A program made the translations under genes and the position numbers. Shown here one piece after another: positions 1-12,385 of a stretch of DNA of 64,000 bases (the first letter of the stretch is position 1; each line of letters starts with the position of its first letter). This stretch comes from Anastatus disparis. Taxonomy: Eukaryota; Arthropoda; Insecta; Hymenoptera; Eupelmidae. Below the pieces are notes generated by a model. It saw nothing but the letters and a program-made list of their open reading frames with translations, was not told the origin of the DNA and did no database searches. Location: the NCBI GenBank assembly GCA_017163975.1, contig JAFFSR010000264.1:2480001-2544000 (forward strand). Reading direction: 5' to 3'.

Positions 1-1721
1 TATATTCCTCGTAGCGCGCGAAAATACGAAGCTTGATTTACATATAGTAACATGGTCAATTTACCATGTTACAGTATTTTCTTATTACTTATGTCGGCTC
101 ATCTTTTTAGCATGCAAAGGCCCTAAATGTCTTTTAGCTCCCCCTCTCTTTTTTATTTTTAGTTTGTGCAAATTTTATTTATTGATATTTTAAAATAATT
201 TATTTAATTTTTTAATTCTTCCTCCTCCCCTCGTTTATCCCTGGTTTCAAAATAATTAAATGCAAGAAATTAAAATTTTTTTTACATTCTACATTTTATA
301 AAGAATTAAGAGAGATAGAGGGAGAGGTATACAACAAATATTTAAAAATATATGTTTTATTTGTAAGTTGAGGGCACACTAAACTTATTAAATAAAGCAA
401 TACTGACATGTTAATATATTGATAATCAAATAAGAAGATTAGATGAAAATTCAATTAGGTCCTAAACTATTGAAAAATTTACAAATAAATTAAAAAAACC
501 ATTATTGATTACATTTGTTAATATACGTTGTTCTTTTGATTTATTTTTTGAAGGGTAGGATGATTTCTAATTGCAAAATAGAAGTTTGCCACATAAGAAC
601 CATATTACACTCAAAAATTAACAATATTTTATGTAAACTTAAGGAACCAGCGTGCGTTATCTTTATTATAAATGAAGTTTAACAATTACAAAAATATTCA
701 AAAGAATTGCATGTTGGAGAAATGGATTGTGACGTTAAAAAACTTTCAAAATTTATTGGGTATGGTGATTTTATTTGCCTAAAATCATCTCAGCATTCAC
801 TATCCAATAAACAGAACCAAAAGAAAAATTATTTTAACTTATGTATATTCCAGATTTAAAAAATTAAATTTAAAACGTCAAATTTTTTTTAAACTTTTAA
901 TAAGGTATCAGAAAAAAGACAATAAATTTTTAAATAATTTTTTTTGTTTAGATATTTTATTTAAAAATTAATACAAATACAAAGATCAAATAAAACATTT
1001 ATAGTTCCATTGTTTCTTAGTTCCAATCTTTTTGCTATTAATAATACTGATAGATTGTTTTTGACATTAGCATGAATTATATGTATATTCGTTTCTTTTA
1101 AATATAAAATACATTGCAAAGTATGAAATTGTTACTTTTACACTTTTTTTCTTATTCCTCTAAAGTTTATTAGCATAACTATCTTCTTATTACTACTTGC
1201 AATGCCATATTTTTATCGCTTTTGAAAACAAACATTCACACAGCTTTAACTCAGAAATAAGTAAATTTATGATGTTAAACAAATTAGTATATTTAACATT
1301 TTTTTTTATTGTTACATTTCATTATATCAACAATCGTACAATAAATTTCCTAATTGACAAATAAATAAAGTAGTTTGAAATCTACTGAAGTAAAGTAATA
1401 ATATACTATTGTTATACTTTATGAAAAATTCTTACATTAACAAAATTATTAATTTTAAAACAATTACAAAAATTTTGAAAAATAATCACAAAACTTTTTT
1501 TTTCATCCGTACAAAATTCATTTATAATAAACATGAGTTTATATGTCAATGTTAAATATATTTTCTATTTCTATTAAAAAAATTATTGAGATACTAAAGT
1601 TTGATAGGGAAAATTGATGTAAATGTATTTTTTTTTTAAGTAATCACAATATATTATGGTATTCATTTTTGAGTTTATTCCAAATTCTTTAAAACTTGGA
1701 CATAAACATAAAGGAATTTAG
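1..1721. other. AT-rich stretch, no gene seen
   Basis: No open frame, splice-site series or recognisable transposon ends are visible on either strand. The stretch is A/T-run-rich. The only distinct structure is a short perfect hairpin near its left edge, listed separately. Confidence 0.6.
47..72. repeat. Perfect short hairpin
   Basis: GTAACATGGT and ACCATGTTAC form a perfect 10-bp stem around a 6-nt loop. No transcript context is visible. It could be the tip of a palindromic element lying mostly to the left of the window. Confidence 0.7.
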
Positions 1722-1990
1722 AGTTTTCCACATTATAAAATATTTTAGAATTACTTTATTGATTCAGTTACCTCGGCTATATATTGATTCCAAATGAGAT
1801 GTTGCCATGTTGTTGAAGTTTTCATATATCTACAATAAAATATTATAATATAAATATCTGTTTTCCTACATTATGAAATAATTTAAATATTACTTTATTT
1901 ATTCAGTTACCTCTGCTTTCTATTGATCCCAATTTAGATGTTGCTATGTTGTTTACATTATTATATATCTATAATAAAAAATAATACAAT
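1722..1990. repeat. Two diverged ~140-bp direct repeats
   Basis: Two neighbouring copies share the order CAGTTACCTC, then ATTGATYCCAA, then GATGTTGC, then CATGTTG or TATGTTG, followed by an ATATATCTA stretch. CAGTTACCT recurs at about 1764 and 1904, giving a period near 140 bp. Function unknown. Confidence 0.6.
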
Positions 1991-2321
1991 TAATACCGGT
2001 AACTTAGTAAATTAAATAAATATACAGAAAGTTTACATCTCACATTTTTATTACTTATACAAATCATGGATTTTCCAGTTTTTTGATACACAGATATTTT
2101 GTTATTTTATTATAATACACAAATAAAAATTAATTTAGCATCTATAAGCGCTACTTTTTCGTGCAAATTAAAACTACACAAAATATCTAAAGAAGATTTC
2201 AATTCTTATTAAATTAAATTATAGCGAAAAAAGTTGTTCTAAAATTTTTTATGCATATTATAAAATAACACACACACATGCGTGTATGTATATATATATA
2301 TATATATAGTTATATTAGAAA

Positions 2322-2345
2322 TTAACCCTCGGACCCGAATATTTT
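2322..2345 (+). mobile_element. Isolated piggyBac-like left end
   Basis: TTAA is followed directly by CCCTCGGACCCG. A TTAA target followed by CCC is the usual piggyBac-type terminus. No matching right end was found downstream, so this may be an orphan end or chance. Confidence 0.3.
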
Positions 2346-2410
2346 AAAACATGAATTTTTAATAAAATAATTTTATCTTTAAAAAAAAATTTTTTATCAA
2401 ATTAAACTAG

Positions 2411-4075
2411 TTAACAATTTTTTATGAATTCAATTTTATGTATTTAAAATTAGGCATAAGTAAAGTACTTACTCTTCCAAATCCATTTATTTTTTTTAAA
2501 AACTGTAATTTTTAATATAATTAAATGATAAAAAAATGAATAATATATATAATAATAAATTGAGATAAAATTATCAATACTTCTTTGGTTATTCTTGAAT
2601 TAAAAACGTTATTATATACATTTTTTTAATATTTTTGAAAATTTAATTCATTAATTATTATGAATTGTTATAATTAATCATTATCATCTTCTTTTTTCTA
2701 AAAAAAAATTATTTAATTCTAAATTATTAATATTTGAATATATTATATCACAAATTATATAAATATAAAATTTACTCCATTTAAAAATATTTCAGAACCT
2801 AAAATTAAATCACTTAGATCCATTTTTTTTTCATTTAAAATTTTGATATGCTCTATGTTCTTTATTTTTAACATGTATGATATTCCTATTAAAAATGTTT
2901 ATTTTTATTATTTTAAATTTATAACACATATTTATATAGACTGTTACCATTTTCTAATAAATCTCCTATTGTTTCTAATTTTTTTCCTCTTTCTACTTTC
3001 AATATTTCGCCTTCTAATAAATTTATTAAGATATCCAATTAATATTGTCCATCAGTTATTGTTGAAAAAAATTCTAAATTATTTTTTTTTTTTTAATAAA
3101 ATTATTTCTTAAATATCCTTGTATTTCTAAAAATTTTGAAAATTAAAAGTATTGAAATAAGGAGTAAGTTATAATTAAAAACAAAATAAATGTTTTATTT
3201 TTACTAATAAATCCATTTTTTTTTGGAATATCCTCAAAATCAATTTTTGTAGCATTTATAGGATTAAATATATCTACTTGCCATAAGTTCATTATTGTCG
3301 AATAATTTTGTAATGTAATTTCAAATGGTATATTTCCTTTCGTATAATTTTTGGCTGAAGTAATTATAACATTTTCTAAAATTATTTTTTGTAATTTTAT
3401 GATTTTATCATTAATAAATAATATTTCTAAATATGAAAAATTGTTTTATGTTAAAATTATACCTCTGATAATTTAATTTGATCTGTAAAAATGTCTATAT
3501 TTTCATTATATATGTTACATTGTATAATGCAACCATCATTATTATTAAATAAAAATTTCAAAATTCTCAATTCATTATTAGTTTTTTTATTCATAAAATT
3601 CGATTCCGGCAATGTTTCTTGTACATAATCTACTATTGATCAAAATAATATAAGTACATTATTTATTATATTCTTCTTAAGATAATTATTATATTTTATT
3701 AATAAAATACTTAAGCAGATTTATCTCCTATTTTTAATTTTGATTTTAAAAATTCAGTAGATGTAAACATTATATTTTGTTTTTTAATAATTTGTTTATT
3801 ATCAGATTTACTATCTTTACTATTTCTTTTTGGCATTTTACGTTATTTAATAAATTGTTTATTTACTTTGATATCTAAATAATAAAATAATCGATTTGCG
3901 TTAAATACTTTTTTATGAATCTTAATTAATTTAAATAATACTTTTTAATATTTTACAATTTTTAATATTTTCTGTACTTACAAGAAATTTAAAAAATATA
4001 AGAAATAACCAAAAAAGTAAGTACTTTACTTATGCCTAATTTTAAATACATAAAAGTGAATTCATTAAAAATTGA
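2411..4075. mobile_element. 1.65-kb element with ~60-bp terminal inverted repeats
   Basis: The sequence around 2430-2475, containing TTAGGCATAAGTAAAGTAC, recurs in inverted orientation at about 4013-4060. The arms match for roughly 60 bp with few mismatches. Between them lies AT-rich DNA with a broken minus-strand reading frame, listed separately. The repeats and the enclosed ORF look like a DNA transposon, but no transposase motif was recognised and no target-site duplication could be fixed. Confidence 0.6.
3187..3839 (-). pseudogene. Decayed ORF of unknown function inside the TIR element
   Basis: Reading the minus strand from the ATG at 3839 gives a lysine- and asparagine-rich start (MPKRNSKDSK...) of about 40 codons ending in a stop. 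In other frames further down come protein-like stretches such as ETLPESNFMN, IIQCNIYNENIDIFTD and IPFEITLQNYSTIMNLWQVD, ending near IDFEDIPKKN. The alternation of tryptophan-containing strands and polar loops is protein-like and unlike the surrounding noise. An OB-fold-like DNA-binding protein is conceivable but is speculation. No family was recognised. The frame is broken at least twice, so it is unlikely to be functional. Confidence 0.4.
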
Positions 4076-4303
4076 TGCATTTGATGTATTTTTTTTCATG
4101 TTTCTATGTTAATAATAAAAATTAGATAAAAAATGTACAGTTATATAATATTGTGTATAATATAAAAATACACTATAGTAAAAAATTTTTTATATAAAAA
4201 AATGCATAAATGTTACATTTTATATTGATATGATACCTATAATGGGGGTTGGCGAGCGGAGCGAGCAGGGGGGTACCTCCCCTAGTATATATATATATAT
4301 ATA

Positions 4304-5454
4304 CAGTACCGCTCAAAAGTTCGTAAAAATTTTTTTTTTTAACTTAACTTCAAACTGCGATATTTCGGAAACGGCTTGATGAATTTGAAAAATCCGGACG
4401 GCGTTTGAAAGATCAGACAAAATACTATTTTTTTGTGTCCTGCCAAATATTTTTATCCCTTTTTTAAGTCTATTTTTAATGATAGAAAAATTTTTTATTT
4501 TTACGAATTTTTAAATTTCAATCAATCAAATGTAACTTTTTAAGAAATTGATAAAATTAAAAAATTCGAACGCGACTGAAAAGTAGAGTGAATTTCCTAA
4601 ATCTTTATGTTTAATGTTTTTTTTTTCGTATATATTTCCTGCGTGTAGCTAAAAATGCGCAAAAATGGAAAATACAAGAAAATCAGTTTTAGATATGATA
4701 ATATTTTCCAATGTATCGAGTCAATTTTGGTTTACATTAGCAAGATACAAAAAGATAGTATTTTCTCTAATCTTTTAAACGCCGTCCATATTTGTGAAAT
4801 TTATCGAGTCATTTCCGAAATATCGCAGTTTGAAGTTGAGTTAAAAAAAAAAAAATTTTTTTTACGAACTAATGAACGGTATTGTATACTTTTAACAAAA
4901 TTATCACAAATTTTATCACAATTATTATAAATGATAGTGTCCTTTTTTTGAATAAATTAAAGTTATTAACAAATTTGATTCTTCGTATGCATATACGAAC
5001 TACAGATTTGAACACATGCTAAAATGTAAACAAAAATAGACCCGCGATATTGGAAAATATTATCATATCTAAAACTGATTTTCTTGTACTTTCCATTTTT
5101 GCGCATTTTTAGCTACACGCAGGAAATAGATACAAAAAAACCATTAAACATAAAGATTTAGAAAATTCACTCTACTTTTCAGTCGCGTTCGAATTTTTTA
5201 ATTTTATCAATTTCTTAAAAAGTTACATTTGATTGATTGAAATTTAAAAATTCGTAAAAATAAAAAATTTTTCTATCATTAAAAATAGACTTAAAAAAGG
5301 GATAAAAATATTTGGCAGGATACAAAAAAATAGTATTTTGTCTGATCTTTCAAACGCCGTCCAGATTTTTCAAATTCATCAAGCCGTTTCCGAAATATCG
5401 CAGTTTGAAGTTAAGTTAAAAAAAAAAATTTTTACGAACTTTTGAACGGTACTG
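4304..5454. mobile_element. Palindromic Tc1/mariner-type element, 1151 bp
   Basis: The ends are CAGTACCGCTCAAAAGTTCG on the left and the inverted CAGTACCGTTCAAAAGTTCG on the right, each flanked by TA, as expected for Tc1/mariner target choice. The arms (about 4304-4720 and 5050-5454) are near-perfect inverted repeats. The centre contains a third, diverged terminus ending at 4884 followed by TA, so 4304-4884 could itself be a smaller complete copy. No transposase ORF is present; the open frame at 4655-4930 is AT-rich arm sequence. Confidence 0.8.
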
Positions 5455-5456
5455 TA

Positions 5457-6318
5457 TATATATATATCTTCACTTAATCTAAGACTCATAATAAGCATTC
5501 AAATACAAAGTAAAAAAAAGTTCTAATTTCACAGGAACAATAAGTTTCAGCACATGCATGCAATCTATGACAAACTTGTACCTGTAACTTCAACATACAA
5601 GTACTTTTGGTAGATTTATGCAAATTATTTTTTGATTTGTAGAAAACTCTGACAGAGTCATTCAGAGTATTTACTTGAATATAGCACTTATTGCTTATTG
5701 CAATTATAACACAATAAATAATAAGTTTTTACATTACAAAAATTTTCAAAATTGATAAGCGTGTCAGTAACATTTTTATTAATTTATTAAGTATTTTAAT
5801 TCGATGTCAACTTTAAATTTCATGCAGATAAGTTCGACAACATTGTAATATCTAATATTTCTGCAAATATACTGCATGCTAAATTTGGTTACAATATTTA
5901 TGAAAATATAAAAATTGATGAAAATTTCTAACACCAGTAAATGTAAGTCATTTTCGATTGAATTGTTAACTTCATGAGTATTTTTTAATTAATTATATAT
6001 GTAACAAGTGAAACTATGTAAATAAGAAAGAATTTAAGTCTAGCCGTACAATTATTTATTTCTTTTTATTGGCCACCAAAATATATTACACAGCCATTAC
6101 ACTATTAAAAATTGGCATATGTAGGAAGATACAAAAATATAATACATTTATTACATATATTTTTCGACGAGGTATAAAATCAATATTATACAGGAATACT
6201 TTCTCCTATCGTTACGCTCGAAATTTTTAAATGAACTATTTACTGTGGGGCGATCCCCACAAAAAACCAAATAATTACTTAATATATATACAATGCTACA
6301 ACTTATTACGCTTTGATC
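5457..6318. other. AT-rich spacer, nothing recognised
   Basis: No coding frame, inverted repeat or tandem repeat stands out between the mariner-type element and the 3' tail of the LINE. Confidence 0.5.
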
Positions 6319-6355
6319 ATTTACATTTACATTTACATTTACATTACATTTACAC
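6319..6355 (-). repeat. TGTAAA-repeat 3' tail of the LINE
   Basis: On the plus strand TTTACA is repeated about six times with one irregular unit. Simple-repeat tails in place of poly(A) are known for I-type elements, so this marks the LINE 3' end. Confidence 0.7.
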
Positions 6356-6407
6356 TTATAGTTATTTATTTATAGTAGCTAGGGTACCTCGGGGTCGCGA
6401 AGCCCGT

Positions 6408-6431
6408 CTGTAGTATTGTAGATTACTACAG
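6408..6431 (-). other. Hairpin in the LINE 3' UTR
   Basis: CTGTAGTA and TACTACAG pair perfectly across an 8-nt loop, about 80 nt downstream of the ORF2 stop and 50 nt before the tail. Such stem-loops are candidate recognition sites for the element's own reverse transcriptase; that role is inferred. Confidence 0.55.
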
Positions 6432-6510
6432 CCCTGAGGAAAGTCATGAAACATAGAACTACCTAGAAGATAAAAATATATATAGTTGCAATAATAAAAT
6501 CATTTGACAA

Positions 6511-9500
6511 TCAAATTTTTTTGTTAATACTAATAATAAACTTAGATATAATTTGAAGTGTATTTTTATCTAAATTAGATAAAATATTAGTGATGGAGAA
6601 TGGACCAACTGGTTGAACTTTATAAAGATCATCCAACATGATCTTTCTTTGTATATTAAACAAATCACAATTCCAAAAAACATGTTCAACTGAGTCAGGA
6701 CATTCTCCACACTCACACATGTCTGAATCAATAATTTTTAATTTGGATAGGCTACTGTTAAGTGAAGTGTGATCACTTCTGATTCTGTTGATAGTGGAAA
6801 TAACTCTTCTAGGCAGTTTAACATTATAAAACCAGGGAATTTTAAAATCCCGGTAATAAAATTCGAAGTAAAATTTTGCTTTTTCCCTACTGTCTATATC
6901 AAGCTTTTTGTTGTTTTTATTTTTACAAATATTTTTGTACTTCAACACTAAATCAGTATAGGGAATATCAAGGTTAGTATTTTTATTATCTACAGCGGCC
7001 GTTTTGGCCAATTTATCAACGTTTTCATTGCCAATAATGCCTCTATGGGCGGGTATCCAAAAAATTTTAATATTGATATCATTATAACATTTAGCAATTT
7101 CAAATAACAAAAGTCTTATTTTGGATGTCAATATTGGTTCCTTATCTAATCCTTTATTTTTTCCAGAGTCTTTATTAGACTTTCTGAGTCGCTAAAAATT
7201 CTAAAATTCATTTTTCTATTTACATTATCTTTTTTCCAATTGGCAATGCAATTTAACGTTTTATTCAAAGCGTAGCTTTCTGCTGTAAATATTGAGGATG
7301 CATCGGGTAGTTTGTAAGAGAGGTTGAAGCTCTCATCAGAGCTCCAAGCAGCAAAACCCACCGGCGAAGAAAAGTCATCGACCTGTTTAGATCCATCAGT
7401 AAAAATATCTATGGTACCGTCATCTTGTTCAAATATCTCATTGAAGGTTTGATTCAGATTAGATGAGTTGGCGACTCTCTTACCCAAATCAATATTACAA
7501 TTCAATGGAAAAAAGTTTGTTTCGTATGGTATTTCAAACTTGAAAAACTTATCAGACTGGAAAATCAAACCATTGTTAAACCAACACTCACGATAGCACT
7601 CCAACATAATAGACTCTGTAAAGTTATGTTTAAAAACCGGATTATCCGCAATTTCTAAAATTTCATCTAGTATATTAATAATAGGATTATCTGTAATTGA
7701 TAGATTTTTTAATAAATATTTAAAACAAAGAAATTCAAATCTAAACTGTAAATATGGAATATTGGATTCAGCCGTCAAGTAACCGATTGGGGTGCTATTA
7801 CGGCAGCCCAATGCCATTCTTAACGCAGAATTCTGAATTTTTTGTAGCTTATTCATATTATTTTCTTTAATTGGCGATAAAAGAAAGCTTCCATATTCAA
7901 TTCTAGATCTAATTAGCGATTTAAAAAGAGTTAATATAATTTCTGGGTTACTACCCCAGTATACACCCCTTAAGCAACTGAGTATGCTCAAGGGACGCAT
8001 GCAACAATTTCCAATGTAATTAACATGAGCACTCCAATTTAACCCCATATCTAACATCATACCCAAAAACTTTACAACTCTGGAAGGGGTGACCTCCTCT
8101 CCACCTATATTAATTGAAAATTTATTTAATTTAATAATTCTTTTTTTACTAAAAATCATCAACTGACATTTGTCAGGAGCTAAAATGAGATTTTTTGCCT
8201 TAAGGGCATTAGCTAATTTATTAATTTCAATCTCTAAAAATCTCAAAGATTCATCAATGTCATTTGATTTGACGTAAATTACGATGTCATCTGCAAATTG
8301 TAATAATTTTATTTTTTTATCCAGAATTTTTTCTATAAAATTTGTATAGATGGCATATAGCAAAGGACTGCTAGTGCATCCCTGGGGAACACCCAGTTCA
8401 GCAACAAATGACCTATTGTTGACGTTATTTAAGTTAGTAGGGAAGAGAGTACGTTTACGTAGAAGGTTCGCGAAAAATATTAAATATTCTTTGGGAATGT
8501 TTAAATCTGCCAAATCCTTTAAAAAAAGAAGTTCTGGAATAACGCAATTAAATGCGCCCTTAATATCTAAAAAGACTGCAACTATTTTTTCTCCTTTAAA
8601 GAAGGATTTATGTATTTCATTGATAAAAATGAATAAATTATCCATACAGGATTTATTCTTACGAAAGCCAAATTGTGATTTGGACAGTAGACCATTATGT
8701 TCAACATACCAGCTAAGTCGGCAGTTGATTATTTTTTCAAGAGTCTTAAAAATACAAGAAGCTAGAGTAATAGGTCTAGCCTTATTACTATTACTCTTAG
8801 GAATAAATGTGATTAAGAATTGATTCCATTGTTTAGGGAATATTCCTTGATTAAAACAATCATTGAATATGTCCAATAAGGATCTTAACAGACATTCAGG
8901 TAGATTTTTAAGAATTTCAAAATTGATGAGATCTTTGCCTGGAGCAGATGAAGGTTTAGCTGTTTCAATAACAAATTTGAGCTCTTCAAAAGAAAAAGGG
9001 TCGCTTAAAAATTTATTTTTGTCATTTATAATGCAATTATAATTATCTAGGTCAAAGTCCTGTATATTGCCATCTTTGGGAGAACATAGGTTGTTTAATA
9101 AATCATTGGCATCAATCAAAAAGTCTTTATTGCCAATGGATGGTTTGGCCCTATTGATGCCATTTTTAAATATTTTAATTGTTTTGAAAACATACGAGAT
9201 GGAAGTAAACCTGTTGACAGATTCAGCAAACAATCTAAATGATTTTTTTTTTCCTCTTTTAGAGTTCTAGTAGTTTGCGCACTTATTTTCTTGAAATTAA
9301 TATAAGATTCTAAATTACATCTATATTTCAACGATTTTAAGGTAGCTTTTCTCAAGCGTACAGCTCTATCACAGGTTTCATTCCACCACGTGTTTCTTTT
9401 TCTGTTATGAGTATAATTATTAATGTTACGTGTACTTGTGGTATTATTTGAATTTTTGTAATTAATATTTGAAAAGTTAATAATATTGTCATTAATGAAT

Positions 9501-10507
9501 TCAGTGAAAAAGTTATATCTATCAAGAACGTTCATATTAAGAAAGTTTAAACCAGTAAATAAATATCCGGAAGAAAGTAAAAAATTCAAAAAGTCAGTCC
9601 ATCTTAATTTCTTTAAATTGTGTTTAAAATGTGTTTGAGTAGTGAAATCTGGTAATATATTAATATCAATAAAAATCGGAAAGTGGTCACTCCCCCAAGC
9701 GTCGTCACCCACCCTCCACTCCGAGATCATAGCCAAATTCATGGACGCGAATGATAAATCTAAATTGGAAAATTTTAAACCAGAATTTAAATGATAAAAG
9801 TGTGTAGGAGTGCCATCATTGAGTAAGAAGAATACTTCTGTATCCAAGTTTTCCATCAACATGTTACCATTGATACAGCGCCTATCACTTCCCCAATAAA
9901 AGTGATGCGCATTAAAATCACCAAACAATAGAAACTTATCATATTTACTGATTTCACTAGCCAGGATTCTGACATCCGCACCGGAGAGATCATTTTCGCC
10001 CCCAGGAGGCCTGTAACATCCAGTGATGAGAACCTCTCCAAAACTGGTTGAGACTGCAACAGACAAATTTTCTAAATTTTCCATTTTCAAATTTAAATCA
10101 ATTTTTTTAAAAATAATTTTATCTCTAATAAAGATACAAATGCCCCCTCCCCTCTTATCACCGTCCGCATCTCTATCTTGTCTAACTATACTGAAACCTT
10201 TCAACGAAAACTGATCTTTAGGCTTGAGCCAAGTTTCAACAATAATTGCTATGTCGCAATTTTCCTTATCTACATAAGTTTGTAAATCTACTTTATTTTT
10301 TATACTTCTTGCATTCCATTGTATTACTTTAAGTTTATTATTCATAATAACAAAACTAAAAGCAATAGTAAAAGTAATATGATAAATGTTCCAAAAATTA
10401 TATTTTAAATAGAGAAAAAAAACAAAGCAGAAAAGAACAAATAAACAAATAAAATAGAAATAAAAAGTAAAAAGTATCAGAAACATTAAAAATGACATTA
10501 CAACCAT
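6511..10507 (-). CDS. LINE ORF2: endonuclease, reverse transcriptase, RNase H (two frameshifts)
   Basis: This multidomain enzyme nicks target DNA and copies the element RNA. The endonuclease begins near 10345 with a VIQWNARSI start and includes GGGICIFIRD, FLLFGDFNAHH and a GSDHFPIF-like motif. The reverse transcriptase contains RPITLASC, LGVPQGCTSSPLLYAIY and the catalytic FADD box at about 8286-8297. RNase H follows with IFTDGSKQ, FTAESYAL, IFSDSESL and PAHRGIIGNENVDKLAK. A CCxxC-like cysteine/histidine cluster lies near the C terminus. Two frame breaks, near 9250 and near 7150, fall in A-runs and split an otherwise open frame of about 1330 codons. The first in-frame ATG (10507) lies 2 nt after the ORF1 stop; ATG 10345 directly precedes the endonuclease and is the more conventional start. 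Confidence 0.88.
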
Positions 10508-10509
10508 TG

Positions 10510-12044
10510 TTAATGTTTCCTTCTACTAGAATTACTGTTGTTAGTTTTTTTTGTATGCTGCGCTGTATTTGAAGATTCTTTTGAGTAGTTTCCCTTGTTG
10601 ATTCTACTTGCTAATGAGCTGGTGATAATAGCCAGTCTCTTCTTATCTTGATTAACGTTTGAATCCTTATTGAATTCCTCTGATGAGTTGTTATTTAATT
10701 TTTCAGTCGACTGAGCAAATTGTTTGCTATCTTTTTTTCCTTTTGTATTTTGAACTTGAGAATGATTCTGATTTTGTTGTTTATGAACGGTATTTTCTGT
10801 AGGAATATTAGTATCTTCTTTATCATTGTCTTTATCTTTAGTATTCTTGGACCTATTGTTTTCTGTTTTCATGTTCTGTTGTTGTGGTTGTATTTGTTGT
10901 GTTTGTTTTTGCTGAAAGTGGTTGTTGTCATTAGTATTAATAACTGCTTGACTGTAATTTCTATTGTTGTAACCAACTTGATCAATCGCCGGAAAATTTT
11001 CTTTAGTTTTCAAAGGAGTAGTTATATCCTTTGCCAGACTTCTTTTTGCATCAATAAAAGAAACACCATCATAAGCCATAATCGTATTAATCCTAACTTG
11101 CTCTTGAAACTTGGGACAGGCATGAATGAAGCTCTTATGAGGTCCTTTACAATTCGCACACATTGGTGCTTTAACAGAGCATTCGCCGTACTGCTCATGA
11201 TCTTCTTTGTAAATACCACACATAGAGCATACTTCTTTACTCTTGCAAGTCTTGGCTGTATGTCCAAACCTAAAGCAATTGTAGCATTGCATAGGGCTGG
11301 CTACATATGGTTCCACTTTAGTTTTAACCTTAAATATAGAGATATAATTAGGTAAATTTTGTCCAGAGAAAGTAATAACAATGGATTGACTGGGAATCCA
11401 TTTGTTTTTTTCCCCAATAGCTTTCTTTACTGATCTATCTTTCCTGTTCAATCTTCTAATGTTTACAATTTCAATTTCTGATTCTATACCCGCTATTATT
11501 TCATCTTCAGTTAATTCTTCGGGAATGTATTTGATTAAGCCCTTTCTTTCTTTTCTGTGACCAGGTAAGAACGGTTCTAGATTGTTCTTACAAAAACTTT
11601 TATCCATTAGGAATCTGTTCGCTTCGTTCCTGTTACTAAACATGATCTCAGCCTTAAATCTATTTTTTTTTTTATGTCAATAATGCCACTGTAATGTTTA
11701 TATAGTAAACTCCCGACTTTATAGGCATTGAGATCGTCACTATCAATTTTTATTTTCTTCACCCATACGCCATATGGGCCTTTATTGCTTTCTTTAAAAA
11801 AGTCGGGTTGTGCGTCCTCTTTTTTATTGTTATTTAAATTTGTGTGTAATTTTTTTGTATTTGTGGTAGTGTTGTTAGATAAATTTGCTTTTTTATTTTC
11901 ATTTTCTTGTACTTCATTGTTATCTAATTCTGTCATCTTTCTTTTATTTGATATAAGTTGAACTTCCATCGCCATATTGGCGTTGTCGTTCTCGTGTTCA
12001 TTTTCTTTTAGTGAAATAGCTGACTCATCTCTAGTGTCAGCCAT
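10510..12044 (-). CDS. LINE ORF1: gag-like RNA-binding protein (one frameshift)
   Basis: This is the nucleic-acid-binding chaperone that coats LINE RNA. The start is placed at ATG 12044, just after a short leader. The N-terminal part is polar and asparagine-rich. A central region carries the conserved GPYGVWVKK and the LTEDEIIAGI segment. Three zinc knuckles follow (CYNCFRFGHTAKTC, CSMCGIYKEDHEQYGEC, CANCKGPHKSFIHAC), and the C-terminal tail is rich in N, Q and S. A single frame break lies in the A-run at about 11662-11673; either side is open. Without it the product is about 510 residues, usual for this group. ORF2 begins immediately downstream. Confidence 0.85.
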
Positions 12045-12330
12045 TTTGGTTTGTAAAGCCACCCGTCAAGCGGGGGCAGTCCACTAATAAAAAGCAGCTA
12101 TAAAGCCGTAGACAAACCTTTAACAGTATCGGTATGAGTATAGAGAACACTTAACTATATATTTTAATCTATTTTCCCTTAAAAAAGGGCGAAGAATAGA
12201 CTTTAAAAACACAACACTATTTAAAGAGAGGATGGCTCGATCCGCACGCTTTCGTGGCTCAGTCCGTTCTCCTAGCCGTACAAATGAACGCGATCACAAC
12301 GGCGCCACCTTCAGAAATTGAAGTGAAACG

Positions 12331-12385
12331 CTATACGGGAGTAGAGCCTGTCAGCACTGCATCGCGCGACTCAACTCCCGTATAG
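12331..12385 (-). other. Inverted repeat at the LINE 5' end
   Basis: CTATACGGGAGTAGAG at 12331-12346 is repeated in inverted orientation (CTCAACTCCCGTATAG) at 12370-12385, enclosing a GC-rich loop. It lies at the outer edge of the GC-rich leader and could be an RNA hairpin or a boundary mark. Confidence 0.5.

Noticed and set aside
2843..3112. 89-codon F/I/L-rich ORF
   Set aside because: Composition reflects AT-rich DNA; the protein-like fragments of this element are on the opposite strand.
4655..4930. 91-codon ORF in the mariner-type element
   Set aside because: It lies in the arm and centre of a palindrome and has no DDE transposase motif.
8350..8823. 157-codon plus-strand ORF
   Set aside because: It is antisense to the LINE reverse transcriptase, whose catalytic motifs are on the other strand.
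10720..11355. 211-codon plus-strand ORF
   Set aside because: It is the antisense shadow of LINE ORF1, hydrophobic because it reads complementary lysine and asparagine codons.
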